Source of the DNA: Lichenostomus cassidix
Lineage: Eukaryota; Chordata; Aves; Passeriformes; Meliphagidae
Direction of reading: 5' to 3'
Assembly (NCBI GenBank): GCA_008360975.2
Contig: CM039182.1
Coordinates: 43,970,491-44,034,490, forward strand
Length of the DNA stretch: 64,000 bases
Shown: in pieces, positions 18,984-30,800 of the stretch
Position numbering within the stretch: the first letter of the stretch is position 1
Layout of the letters: each line of letters starts with the position of its first letter
Made by a program: the position numbers and the translations under genes
Notes under the pieces: generated by a model
What the model was told of the DNA's origin: nothing
The model's database searches: none
The model's input: only the letters and a program-made list of their open reading frames with translations

Positions 18984-19310
18984 AGCTATTTCTAGAAATC
19001 AGCCATTGGCTTTTCTGTATTTGAGAGCAAAATGGAATCACCTCATTTTTGGCGAATTTCTGAAGTCTCCTTCTATCTGTTTCTCCCTTGTATTTCTTGT
19101 GATTTTTCTTTAAGATTCAAGAAAAGAGCTAGGTCTCCACAAATAAGCACAACACAGTATTTAAGCTCCTAATTCATCTGAGGAATCAGATACTTAAATG
19201 ATTTGTTGGGTTAGACCTTTAAAGAAGAATCTTTTTCCAATCTGCCTCATGTTTGACCTAACCAGACTCCTTTGCTCCGTTCCTTGAAGGTGAACATTCC
19301 CAGACTGGCA
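18984..19310 (+). repeat. Diverged dispersed repeat, copy A
   Basis: It starts AGCTATTTCTAGAAA and shares blocks with copy B at 21,866 in the same order: GGCTTTTCTGTATTTGA, TTCTGAAGTCT, AGCTAGGTCTC, AAATAAGCACA, ATCTGCCTCATGT-like and CCTTGAAGGT with ACATTCCCAG. Family not recognised. It could be an old LTR or an unclassified avian repeat. Confidence 0.75.
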
Positions 19311-21865
19311 CTGGCAGAGGTCCTGCCCAGCCAGGCAGGAGCTCGTGGGGCTCCTCAATCTTGTGTGGCATGATAAACTGAAAAAATAGGAGTCTCTATC
19401 ATCAGAAATTTTCTCTGGATGTGGGGAAGTGGCTTTTGGCTGCATTCCTCACCTGGATTTGTCAGTGGAATTTTCTCTAGGTAGGTCTCAGCACGTTCTG
19501 GTGCCAGTGCAGCTTGGGGCCCTTGTCCCTACAATGGCTCTTGTGGTGTCTGGAGCCTGTTTGTAGGTGAGAGGTTCCATTAGCTTAGATGTGCAGATGA
19601 CAACCCTCCTCAGCACCCTGAAAAAAAATAAAAATCCATTCTCAGAGCTCTGGTTTTTAGCTGGTATGAGGAAATCCTCTCCCTAGTCCATGAGCAGAAT
19701 AAGATTCCAGTGAAGAAAAGAGGTGGATTACACACAAGACCTCTGCAGCTCACATTTTCAAGCAAGGTGACAATTCTATTTCTGTGGAAGTTCAGAATGT
19801 GTGATAAATGGCTTTGTCATAATGCAGGGTTAGCTATAGGAGGAGAGGATAAAAGCTCAAGATGATCTTGACTGCTTGTTTGGAATAAGTGAGGTTATTG
19901 GGAAAAAGAATTCTGTCGGTAGTGGTGGCATCCAGTGCTTCGTGGATGCTTACCCTACTTACTGTCCTTCTGCAACAAAAAGCTGATGTTTCTGCTTTGG
20001 AGAAGAAAAGAAAATTTTATATTCAGTGCCTTGGTACCGAATATAAAATCAGTGTGTTCTTTGCATTCTTTTCTGGGTTTATGAGCAAACCTGTTTAATG
20101 GTGGCTATTATTTTCTGTTCATTGAGAGTACAGAAAGCAGTTTGTCTTCTATACAGCTGAGCACATTATGACAGAAATGTCTGAATTATGTTTTTGATCC
20201 TAAGAGAAGGGTGTACATTGTCATACCCTTCACAGCTCATGTTTAGCCACATGCTTTGCAAAATTGTCCTTTATTTTGCTGAGATTCCTGTTCATCAGTA
20301 ACGCTGAGCAGATGCTCTGCCTGGCCATGCAAACTAAAAACTGATGCCCATGAGAGCTGCCTGTTTACAACCAAACCTAAAATAATTAAGCTTAGATATT
20401 TCCTTGTTTTTTTAACAAAACCTCTTGGATGCAGAATTTGAGCTAGTGGCAATACGAGATGTGAAAAATTTACAATGCAGAGGGCTCTTCTAGTCATCTA
20501 TGAATGCAAGCTGTGAGCTGTGTGAGATGTTACTAGGAGACTCCCTGTACTCACCACTGAGCTTTTCTCTAATTTTTTTTCTTTTCCCTTGAAGTTAGAC
20601 TGAGCCCTGGAGGAAGATTGAGATGGATATAGTCTTTCAACAAATGTTAGGGGCTTGGAAATCAATGCTCAGCCAAGGGCTTTTTGCTATTTCTAACAAT
20701 AGAAAAATACAGATGAAACCAAACACTACTGAATATTCCAGTGAGTTTGTGGAGTTTAACCTTCAGCTGAATGTGAATAACTGGTAAATGGACTCAAAAC
20801 TCCAAGAGACAAATAATCATTTCACTCAATATGAGGGCTGTGGGTTGGCATTTTTACACCTTTCACAACTGTTGTGCTCTGACAGAGGACCCCAATGTGG
20901 ATTGGAGTCAGGGAAGAGAGCTGCCACTGGTCTGCAGGAATTGTCTGGCTGATACTATCACCCTTGTATCCTGAAGTCTCTGAGCTTGCAAAAGACATTG
21001 GTCAATGGGTGAACCTAATGTGTTATAATTACAGATAAGCAAGCCTTGAAGGATTAATTAGCTAATGGGCAGTTGTGTGCTCCAGAGATGACGAAGTGCT
21101 TTGGAATGCTCCATATTATTGCAGGTTGGATTCAGGGGCCTGATTCAGAGAGTATCCAAGTCCTGTAATAGTTACTCATCTGGTCTATGTTTGCCTCTGC
21201 ATCTCTGGTTTTCAAAACCTGTCTGGAGTTCTTTATGCCTTCTTCATAATGTTTTTTGTTGCCTTTATATTTCTTTTGCACTTTTCTTCTGCGTGTGCAC
21301 GCATGTATGCACACACACATTTCCAGCCTCTGTTTTCTAGCAGAGGGGAGTGAGACCTAAAGCCACATTCCCCCCTTTCCCAGTAGTGTTTCCGTGTGAG
21401 CTGAGGAGTGAAGAGAAGGAAAGTCCTCTTCTTTGATATTTCCTAAGGTACCAGAGTCTGCAGGGCACATGGGCTGGGCTGAAATCTGGGCACTGTGTTG
21501 TTTCTGTGACATCCTTCTGGATTAGCAGACTGGCAGCACCTTCTCCCAGCACTTTCTGGCCAATTTGGACACCTCCAAGGAAGGATGTCTCCTGGAAAAG
21601 GCCTGCTCTTGTCTGACTTCTCTCCAGTCCAGTGACTGGGTATCTCTGCAAATAGGTCAGCAGAGCCATGTTACACCAGCAACTCTCATGGCAAAGGGGC
21701 AAGACAAGACTTTACCTGGGACCCATCTCAGAGAAATGTCTTTCCAAGACCAGGAATAAATGTGATGAGAGGCTTCTCACATGGAGGCTCCCTGGGAAAA
21801 TGACCAACCCTGACCATAGCAGTGTGCCTGAGAACACAACTGATTTTGAGCTGTGCACCAGGAAC

Positions 21866-22222
21866 AGCTATTTCTAGAAACAATCCATAGGCTTTTCTGT
21901 ATTTGAAAACAAAATGCAATGATTTAATTTTTAAGAAATTCTGAAGTCTGCTTTTATTTGTCTTTTGCTTGCATCTCCTGGAAATACTTCTCTAGGGGCT
22001 GTGGTGTCTGTTATAAAGCACAGACATCAACAAACAAGCTAGGTCTCTATCTATAAATAAGCACAGCACAATATTTAAGCTCATAATTTCTGTGAAAAAG
22101 CAGCTGTATAGAACATTTTGTTGATTAGACCTGAAAGACTGAATGCTTTATCCAGTCTGCCTCATGTCTGAAGTAACTGGACCCCTTTTTCCAGCTCCTT
22201 GAAGGTAGACATTCCCAGGCTG
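21866..22222 (+). repeat. Diverged dispersed repeat, copy B
   Basis: Same orientation and order of blocks as copy A at 18,984-19,310, with an extra segment around 21,985-22,035. The copies are about 2.9 kb apart and moderately diverged. Confidence 0.75.
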
Positions 22223-22612
22223 AAGGTCAAATGCTCTGTGCTCTGGCATGCCATAGAGAAGAGACAAGCTACTGGGTTTCCTGTTCTGCGCATAATATAC
22301 ACCACAAGATTTGTGGCATTTAGTGGAAAAAACTTGAAGTGAGAACCTTTTAAAGTTCAAATATCCCATCTTAACAGAACTGTTACTGGCTATTATTATG
22401 GATTTGGTTAAATTTTATATAGAAAAACTATTTTATAATTTTTTTATTATAAAATTTTATGAAGAACAACACACATGTGAGCACCAGATCTAAGCTGGCC
22501 AGGATGGGTTTATGTCAACAACAGGAAGAAACTGTAGGTGTGAAAGAGCAAGTCAACCCAGAGAAGATCTGCCACAGAGTCCTGGGAAGTCCTGTAGATC
22601 TGGATGAAATTG

Positions 22613-22635
22613 TTCTTAAACTGCAGCAGGAATTT
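22613..22635 (+). repeat. Exact 23-bp match to 17,110-17,132
   Basis: Second copy of the shared word. It lies inside a short, unassigned open frame (22,459-22,731) with no recognised product. Confidence 0.6.
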
Positions 22636-24317
22636 CTAACTGGTTATAATCAGAAACTAGGCCAAGGCACTGTTAGTCTCTCAGTTGTGCTGGGTGGTGT
22701 TGCTAGACTAGGAATCATATCCGGGGATTGAAATGGTGCAAGCTGCTCTTAAACAGACTGTGAAAAGAGCAGCAGAGTGGGAATCCAGAGAAAGTGGTGG
22801 TGAGATTGAAACAAAAGGATGACAATCTGGAAGAGGTAGACTGGAGGAAAGCTATGACAAAGGACAAAATGCAACTGACAAAATCCCTTCTGGTAGGAAT
22901 CCTCTACTCCTAGAAGCAACTGTCTTGCAGCTCAGCAGGGACACTCTTTATTTTTTTAAGAATACTAAATTCTTTAGGCAGAGGAACAACAAAAAAAACC
23001 CCACAACAAACCTTTGTTTAAATGATAGGTAAGCTCACACCATGTTTAACAATCAATGAAACCTTTGAAAGGACTGGCAAGCACTTGCTCCACAGAACAG
23101 TCACTGCTGTTAGTGGCCACAGGGCTGTGTCCTGTGTGAAGCAATTCAGCAATGTCACAGCTGATTTTCATTCTGACCACCTCCCATTTCCCTTGTGACC
23201 AAAATCAGAGCCGCCTTTGGGGGTTACAACTCCAGAGTACTACTAAGTGTCTAAACAAATCTGTGTTACAGGGTGTTGGATGGATACAGACCACCAGGAG
23301 TGGATGTCCAGCATGCAGCAATCATTTCCTACCAAAACTACAGCAGTTCATGCAGCACCTCTATTTTAGTGTCAAACAGGAGAAACTTCACTGAGGGTAT
23401 CGAGCAGCCTGTGGGTAGCGTGGCAGCCCTCTCCCTCTTCCAGGGACTGCTCCTAGGGGATGTCCCCATGGCCTGGGTGGGCCAGGGTAGGGTGCCCTAA
23501 TGCCCAGTGTCCGTGGTTGTGTCACAAACGCTTGCGATGGAGGGGTGAATGCTGCTCCTCTCCTGCTGGCCATGGGGCTGCCATCCAGGGCTGCTCCTCT
23601 GCCTGCTGTCCTGGCAGGGCTGGTTCCGTTAGGAGACTCCATTTTCTTTTCTAGAGCAAAGATTATGAATGTTATTTCCTTGGGAGTAAACACTGCCTTT
23701 TGTCTTCTCCCCAGTGGCTGCTGTTTCCTCTCTGTGCAACAACCAGAGTGTCTGGGAATTTGTATTTGAGCATCTGAGTGAAGAAACCATTAATAAGACC
23801 ATCCACCCCCAGACAGCAGCCAGTGCATGTCTCTGCTGTTCAAGCCCTCTTTTCAGGTTCTTACTGATGTTTTTATAACACCTGATAATCCTACCAGCCA
23901 TGCTGGTACACTTCTAGCCATGGGGTGGTCATGTGTAATTGCTGATTTTAGTCTTTATTTTCAGTGCACCCAAAATGCTGCCAGCACTATTTCCATTTAA
24001 ATGAATGCCTGGGGTCTGCTTTGGAGGGAATATGTATTGGGTTACTCTGAACCTTCCAGTTTGTCTCAGCCCATCTAAATTTAAGGGGGTTATGGTGGCA
24101 CCAGTCTGCTTTTCTCATCTGTGTCAAGATAAAATCAAAATCTTCGAGATGATTCTCACAAATGAGAGCAGGAGGCTCTGGCAGTCAGGAAGTGGCTGGT
24201 TGAGATCAAGTCTGGAGGATCCATTTTTTTTGAAAATACCCAGATCTTGGTGCTAATGCCTCCTCCTGGTTCTTTCTGCCCAGCCATGGACCCCCACAGC
24301 AGAGCTCACAGCATGCA

Positions 24318-24323
24318 TTTATT
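24318..24323 (-). terminator. TMC2: Possible TMC2 polyadenylation signal
   Basis: AATAAA on the - strand lies 433 bp past the TMC2 stop. An ATTAAA variant overlaps the stop itself at 24,756. Neither can be proved from sequence alone. Confidence 0.3.
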
Positions 24324-24755
24324 TACCCTAAGACCTAACCCAATCCTGTGAAAAGTTTCTGCCTCATTCACAACAAATTTTCCAATGAAAAGCTCAACTC
24401 AGGAAGAAAAGGTCTGTGCCTGACTCAACTCATCAGCCCAGAAACAACACTGGAGTTCAAACATTGTTCCCAGAATAAATTGCTGGTTTCATGACTGGCA
24501 TGGTTAATAGCTGGGATGTGAATCATAAATTTGGATTACAATTCCCATGGTGACAAGCCTGTGTGAGATATAATCCAGTCTAAAAATGTGCCCTTCCTGG
24601 GTGTCCATTGGCAGGTGAACTTCTTTGATTAGACAAAATCTGTGCTGTGGCACTCATCCAGTCCCTTACTAAGGTGTATCCCTCCAGTTTCTCAATCCTA
24701 CCCAGTCACTTTGGTGGCTAAATGAGCCTTTTCAGAAGTGTTATGGGGATATTGT

Positions 24756-24887
24756 TTAATTTTTACCCTCTGGTTCTTTGGGGGGACTTTCAGTCTTCGT
24801 ACTTGGCGTAAGTAAATCCTCCAAATCTTGCAGCATAGGGTTGGTACCGGCTTTGTTGTTTCTCTTGTTTTTCTCCTCTTCACGTTG
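24756..24887 (-). CDS. TMC2: TMC2 terminal coding exon
   Basis: Acceptor TTGATGCAG on the - strand opens [20 protein letters not shown], and the exon ends PKEPEGKN then TAA at 24,758-24,756 (43 codons). Phase 0 fits the preceding exon ending KKKMQM. The tail is shorter than in mammalian TMC2. A GGTAAAAA just before the stop could act as a weak donor, so a longer tail is not excluded. Confidence 0.8.
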   Translation of the reverse strand, partial: QREEEKNKRNNKAGTNPMLQDLEDLLTPSTKTESPPKEPEGKN

Positions 24888-27800
24888 CTGCATCAATGAA
24901 AACCATTTGGTTTAGTTAAAGACTGCAAATGCAATCTAGGAAATGGTGGCCTGGTGTTGTGTTGGCCTGGCTAAGTGTTTGTTTGCATGAATGCCACCTC
25001 TTAGCCAAGTTCAAGGTGAATCTTGGTCTGGTGACCAAGTGTTTCCAGGAAAGAAGGTACATCCCAGGCAGGACTGGGAAACAACAGCTCTGCTCCTGTT
25101 GGGGCAAAGCACTTGCTAATAACATGGTTTAGGTCTGTCAGGCAGTCTGTGTGTTTCTGCAGCTGCCAATCTGCCCTCTCTGGTGTATTGGTTTGTTTTA
25201 AATGTGGGCCTCTTCTGAGAGAGGGTGTCAGGGATAAATGGCAGAGGAAGAAGGTATGACAGCATTGGGATGGGCTGTAGGGCTGTCTTTGGCTTTATTT
25301 AGGGCTCTTGGCATATATTTAGGGCTGCAAAAGATTTTCTTCTGGATGGTGGAGGTAATCTGTACTTTTGGATAGTGCTGGATCCTGCTTTGTGACCCTG
25401 TTGGCCATGTTCACAGCCAGGTTGGGCAGCATGAAACAGATCAAATGCCCCAAAACCCGGGCATGCTGTAGCACATGTTCAACTCTTACAATACTCGAGG
25501 ATGCCCCTTGCACCAGGACTCTTCCTTTAAGCCATGTGCAAGAGTGATTCATTCTGAATTTGAGCATTTGAATGTAATTTATGGAGTTCCATTTCTCAAT
25601 GCTCACATCCTCACTTTTAATGTTGCAGCAGTCTCTGCTTTATGTGATGTTTTGCTTTCTGTGACATTGCCTCCTTAGCTTGGAACCCATCCTGTGCCAG
25701 TGAAATGGCTGATACCAGTCCTTTGACAGTATCACATCCTCTCCTGATGGAAAGCTTGATATTTTGGGCACATCTGTGTCATACAAAACAACACCAGGAT
25801 AGAGACCCACCAGAAAATCTCTGGATGAAACAGATGTTGCCAGAGCAGCACAAGCCCTGGCACCAGGACACCTTTGCTGTGTCTCATTGAGACTCATTCT
25901 CTGAGCAGAGCCATGCTTTTTCAGGTATTCTGCTGCCAGACCTAATTCATATTAGTTCATGGATCCATATATTATGGTCCTCTACATGTTGCAACCTCTC
26001 CCAGTTCTGGGTATCATGAGGTCCAAATCCTACCCTGCTAGTTCAAGTCATTGCATCTGTCTATATCTTGTTTTTTCCATCTGCACAGCAGGGAGAGCCT
26101 CCTTTGTAAAGTGTTTTGAGAATCACTGGTAAAAAAACATGTTATTGCCATATTATTATTTATGGCTCTTTTCTCTTCAACTTGTACAAAATCTGGCTGT
26201 GTTTTTTGATGAGCTTATCATTGTTTCTGGGAAATCTCAGACACCAAAGTATTGCCTGAACTTCGAGGTAACTTACTTTTGTAGATGGAAAGCACAGTTT
26301 ATGGGAAAACTACCTGTAGTTCTGATGTATGAAATAGCAGGCTATTATGGGATGTGACCACTCTTTGCAGCTAGACATTAAATACCATCAGAGGGGACTG
26401 AACAAGCATAAAATATGTTTTCTTGTCTCACCAGTGTGTTCAAAAGTGGTTTAAAAGCATATGCTATGCATAAAAATTGAAGTACAAAATATTTCAAAGG
26501 TGGCTTTGCCAGACCAATACCTACCATCTGCATTTTCTTCTTCAGCTCTGCATTGGCTCGCTGATAGGCTTTGGACACAGCATTCAGGTAATAGATGGCA
26601 AGGCTAGAACACAAAACATGTTGCTGTAGTGATACAATCGGGGGAGAGAGAAAGTTTCCCAAGGAAGGAATATTTAATTTTTTGCCTGCCTTCTAATACC
26701 TAGTTTTCCCACCAGCTCTCTCCAAACTGCTCGTGGAGGCTCAAGGCTTAAAAAAAATTTGGGCTGCCTGTGGCGTGGATAGCCGAGATGGGCTGAGCCC
26801 ATCCAGTAGCTCACTTCTGCTCAAACAGAAGAAAAATGACCAACCTGTTCTTCTGCCCTTGCCTTGGCTGGCCATGGACTCCCTGTGCTTCCTTTGCACC
26901 AACAGTGGTGAAACCAGTCACCAGCCTGGAGATGAAACTGCCTCCAGGTAACCCAGGGACCTTTGGGAAAACTAGGAAACCAGGGAAACAGTGGTAGAAG
27001 AGGGCTTTGACGCCTCTCCTGAAAAGCAGTGCTCAAGGTACAGTCCTGCTTCCCCTTTTTCCAGGACCAGCTGCATCCTGTATCCCTGGATGGGGTCCCT
27101 GAGAGTGAGCAGAGACAGAGACTGAGAGCAAGCAGAAGCCAGGTTGGAGCAGAGCCACCAGCTTTTGTTTTGATTCCATCTTCTTCAAAAAGGGCATGCC
27201 AAAGCCAGGGGAAAACTGAGCCAAGCAGGAGGGAACTGAAAGGCAAACGGGGATGGGAGAGGGCATGCTGGCTGCCAGCCTCTGGCAAACAGGGAGGCTT
27301 GGGCTTTAAAACATGCCCAAGTGTCTGGGTCTGTCTTGCCACCTCTGACACTCACCAGCCAGTAATGTTTTGGTAGTGAAAAAATGTCTCCTCCTGCTCC
27401 TGTGGAGTGCTTTTATTTTTCTAAATTATAAACATCATCTGCTCAGTGACTCCAAGCCATTCCCAGGAAAAGTACCAGCGTTCAGTTCACTACCATAGTT
27501 GTTTGGGTTTTTTTTTAAAATAAAGTAGAAAATTCTCTTATAAAAGAAAAAAAAAAAAGATAGGGAAAAAAAAAGGTTTCCTTACAGTTCATAACCTGCT
27601 TTTGTGGTTCCAGCCCAGGTTCAGCAACCTCAAACCAGACTCAAGGATTTCATCAACTGACTCTAAGCCCAGCAAAGCACTGTGTACTGGCATATTGATT
27701 TCCAGATGAAAGATCAGGAAATGGTACTTAGGATTGTCTTTCTTGAGGCTTTTTCCTGTCTAGAGGAAACATATTTGCTTTCTTTTGCCTAACATTAACC

Positions 27801-30800
27801 CAAAACTCAGTCTTGGTGATCTGGGCTCTCTGTCTGCAAATCCTCTTGGAATTGTTTTTTCTTTTTATTCTTCTGTAAAGATATGATAGTTTTATTTCTT
27901 CTATGTTATCATGCTCATTGCCTAGAAAATATTACTCTGTAATCATGGCTTTCTGGCTGCTTTGCCATTTTTCATTGTGATCAGGCAGGATGTAAACTGC
28001 CAGAAGCACCCCTGTTTTCATAAAGATAACTACAGCTGGCTATTCAAAGCTGCCTGGGATGCTATATACTGTGTTTCTGAGCTGCTTTCTTCTGTTCATT
28101 GAGTAACTGAGCACATCCATTTCCAGTCCTTTTGCAATTCTTTCTCACCCTCTGCATTAGTGACCAGTATCTCCTCTAACCACCAGAGCTTCCTCCCCTG
28201 CAGATTCCTGGAGCATTTAATAGAGCATTGATGGGAAGCATGTGAGCTCAACAGGTCCCTCCCTCACTCTGTCTCAAGGCTAAGCCTGAATTTCCTCTTC
28301 CTTGGTTTATTGCAGGTTTATTGCATAAGGGAGGTTGAGATTAGCCAGGACTAAACTGCCCTGAAGGGATCTTGGGAGGGAGAGGGAAAAGGGACAATGA
28401 TTTCACAGAAAGGTGATTTGGGGAGAATGCTTTTGGTGGAGTCAAATCTGCAGGGAGTCAGGCATGTTTGGACTGGGTTGTCAAAGCAATGCTGAGGCAG
28501 CCTGTGTGATCCTCCAGGGAGGACACCACTGTCCTGGGCAGGTCCTACAGGTGTGCTGGACTTATTACTGAAGTTCTGCTTCACACTGCTGATGCTGGCT
28601 CCCAGAAAAGGCAGAGCAAAACCAAGTTCTCCTCTGAAAGCCAAGTCCTGTATGCTGCAACATGAGGAGCTGTAAACTTTGCTGGGGAATGGAGTAAGCA
28701 TTAATAAATGGAGTTTATCCCCTTTCAGTGGGGTTCTTTAGATCTATTTGCCTCTAAAATGAGTCTGGGGATGCACCCTGGTGTTTGAGCTGTTTAGCAT
28801 GGATGTTGCATGGCCCTGTATCCTGCTTTCAGCTGGGATAGAGTAAATTTATTCTCAGTAGATGTTACAGTGCTGTATTTTGGATTCAGAACCAGAATGG
28901 TGTTGATAACACACTGATGCTTTGCATTTTGCTAAGTCTTGTTTATTCTAAGTCAAGGACCTTTTGTTTCATGCTCTGCCAGTGAGGAGGTACACAAAAC
29001 AAACTGGGAGGGGGCATAGCTGGGACAGGTGACCTGAACTGACCAAAGGGGTATTCCACACCATAGAACATCATGCCCAGTATAGGAACAGGGGAGTTTC
29101 CTGAAATGGGGGCCAATCTGGTTTTGGGAAGGTGGGTCTGGCATCAGTCAGTGGCTGGTAAGCAACTATATTGTGTGTCACCTGTTTTCCCCTTTTTATT
29201 ATTATTGTAATTTACCATTATTACTGTACTTTACTTTGGTTTTGATTATTAGACTCTTCTTATCTCAACCTACAAGTTTTGCTCTGATTCTCCTCCCCAT
29301 TCCACCAGGGTTGGGGAGAGAGAGAGGAGGTTGTGCAAGCAGCTGGATAGTGCCTAATTTCCAGCTGGGCTTAAACCATGACACCCTGGTACTCCTCTTC
29401 TCTGATTTACTGCTTCCCCAGTTCTGGGGAGAGTGTGGGTCACTGTCCTTTCCTAGCCTGCATAGAAATTTTAATTTTCCCCCCTTCTTTATGCAGCAAA
29501 ATGCTTCTGTTTTCTGCTGGGAAGCTCTACAGGCCACATCTTGAAATCCCACTCTCAACCTGAATGGGATTATGTTATGTGCCCATGGGCACAATATCTC
29601 TGATTCTTCTTTCTCTTTAGTTCCTATTTCCTTTGTCCTTGGGCAATTAGAAGCAGGACAGTAAGTTTGACACCCATGTTACTCACTGGACCCCATCATT
29701 GTTTGGGACCAGGAGCTAAGAACTGAAATAAGTAGAAGATGTATTTTGGGTTGCAGCTAGAAAAAAGAGAAGGTGTTATCATGGCTAGAGAAAATTACTT
29801 AATTCAGTCTGCAGAAGAGGAAAACACATTTTTGAGAGGCTGCAATCAAAATCAACAGACTGTCCATTTATGATCCACCTGTTGCTCCTTGTAGAAGCTA
29901 TTTTTATTTAGGCTGGATTGTAGCTTGCCTTGCCAGCTGGTTTGAGAGCTTCTGGCTCTCTACTCACCAGGACTTAATGAAGCTGGTTTCAGTCTTTTGG
30001 AAAACTGGATGGGGCTCATCATAAGAACTAGCTGCAGCTTGACCCTGTCTGCCTGTCAACACCACAGCAGAAGTTGAAGATTTTCAGAGACAAGGCAAGA
30101 AACTGGGCACTTGACCGCAAAGGAGAGGAGAAAAGGGCCATTGCCTTAAGAAACAACTTCGTTTGGTCACTGGGATTTTGTCTGGGATTATCACAGGCAA
30201 GGTGAGCTGACAAGCAGTGCTTCTGCAAGGCTCCTGATGCTTTCAGGGCATGCAAGAGCTGCTGCCAAGGGGCTTTAAGTCCAGGCACCATGGGGGAAGC
30301 CACTTTTTTAGGGCTGTGACTCTCTTGGGAGCTGAACAGCTGGAACTCACAAATGTGTAATACATACAGGCCACACAGGCAATGTTTCTGGATGGGAAAT
30401 GAAGACACTTCATATCCATGTTACCTAAAATGTCTCTCAGTTTTCAGAAGGGAATCAGAGGCAGAATGGTATCTCTGGGAGAGATGGGCTAATGGTAAGG
30501 CTGTGGTGTGATAATAGCCAAGACTAGGATGGTGTGACAAAAGGCATCTCTTCAACAAATAAACTGGATTTGTTCTTGTTACTTGTCCCAGCTGTCAGTA
30601 GAGGAAAGGGCAGGAGATTGTCACTGGAAAAAAACTCCATTATTTTCAAAGGTATTCCTCTCACCCATCAGTTTTTTTGGGGGTTGCATCAAAGCCTCAT
30701 AAACCTGGCCTGCAGCCCTTTTGTAAAGGTGGCCCATTTGGGGGTGTGCTAGTTCTGTAGTCTTCATTTTGTGTTTGCAGTAGCATCTGCCAGTGCTGCT

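Larger units (their letters stand above)
10015..24750. other. Intergenic region between the 3' ends of RPSA and TMC2
   Basis: No coding exon was recognised in about 14.7 kb. The only distinct items are the CpG patch near 14 kb, the repeat pair at 18.98 and 21.87 kb, and the 23-mer pair. Longer open frames here (for example 13,891-14,352 and 16,021-16,581) lack recognisable domains or splice support. Confidence 0.6.

Noticed and set aside
26821..27351. A 176-codon - strand open frame inside a TMC2 intron
   Set aside because: It shows no recognisable domain and TMC2 is continuous across this intron without it. It is likely a chance frame.
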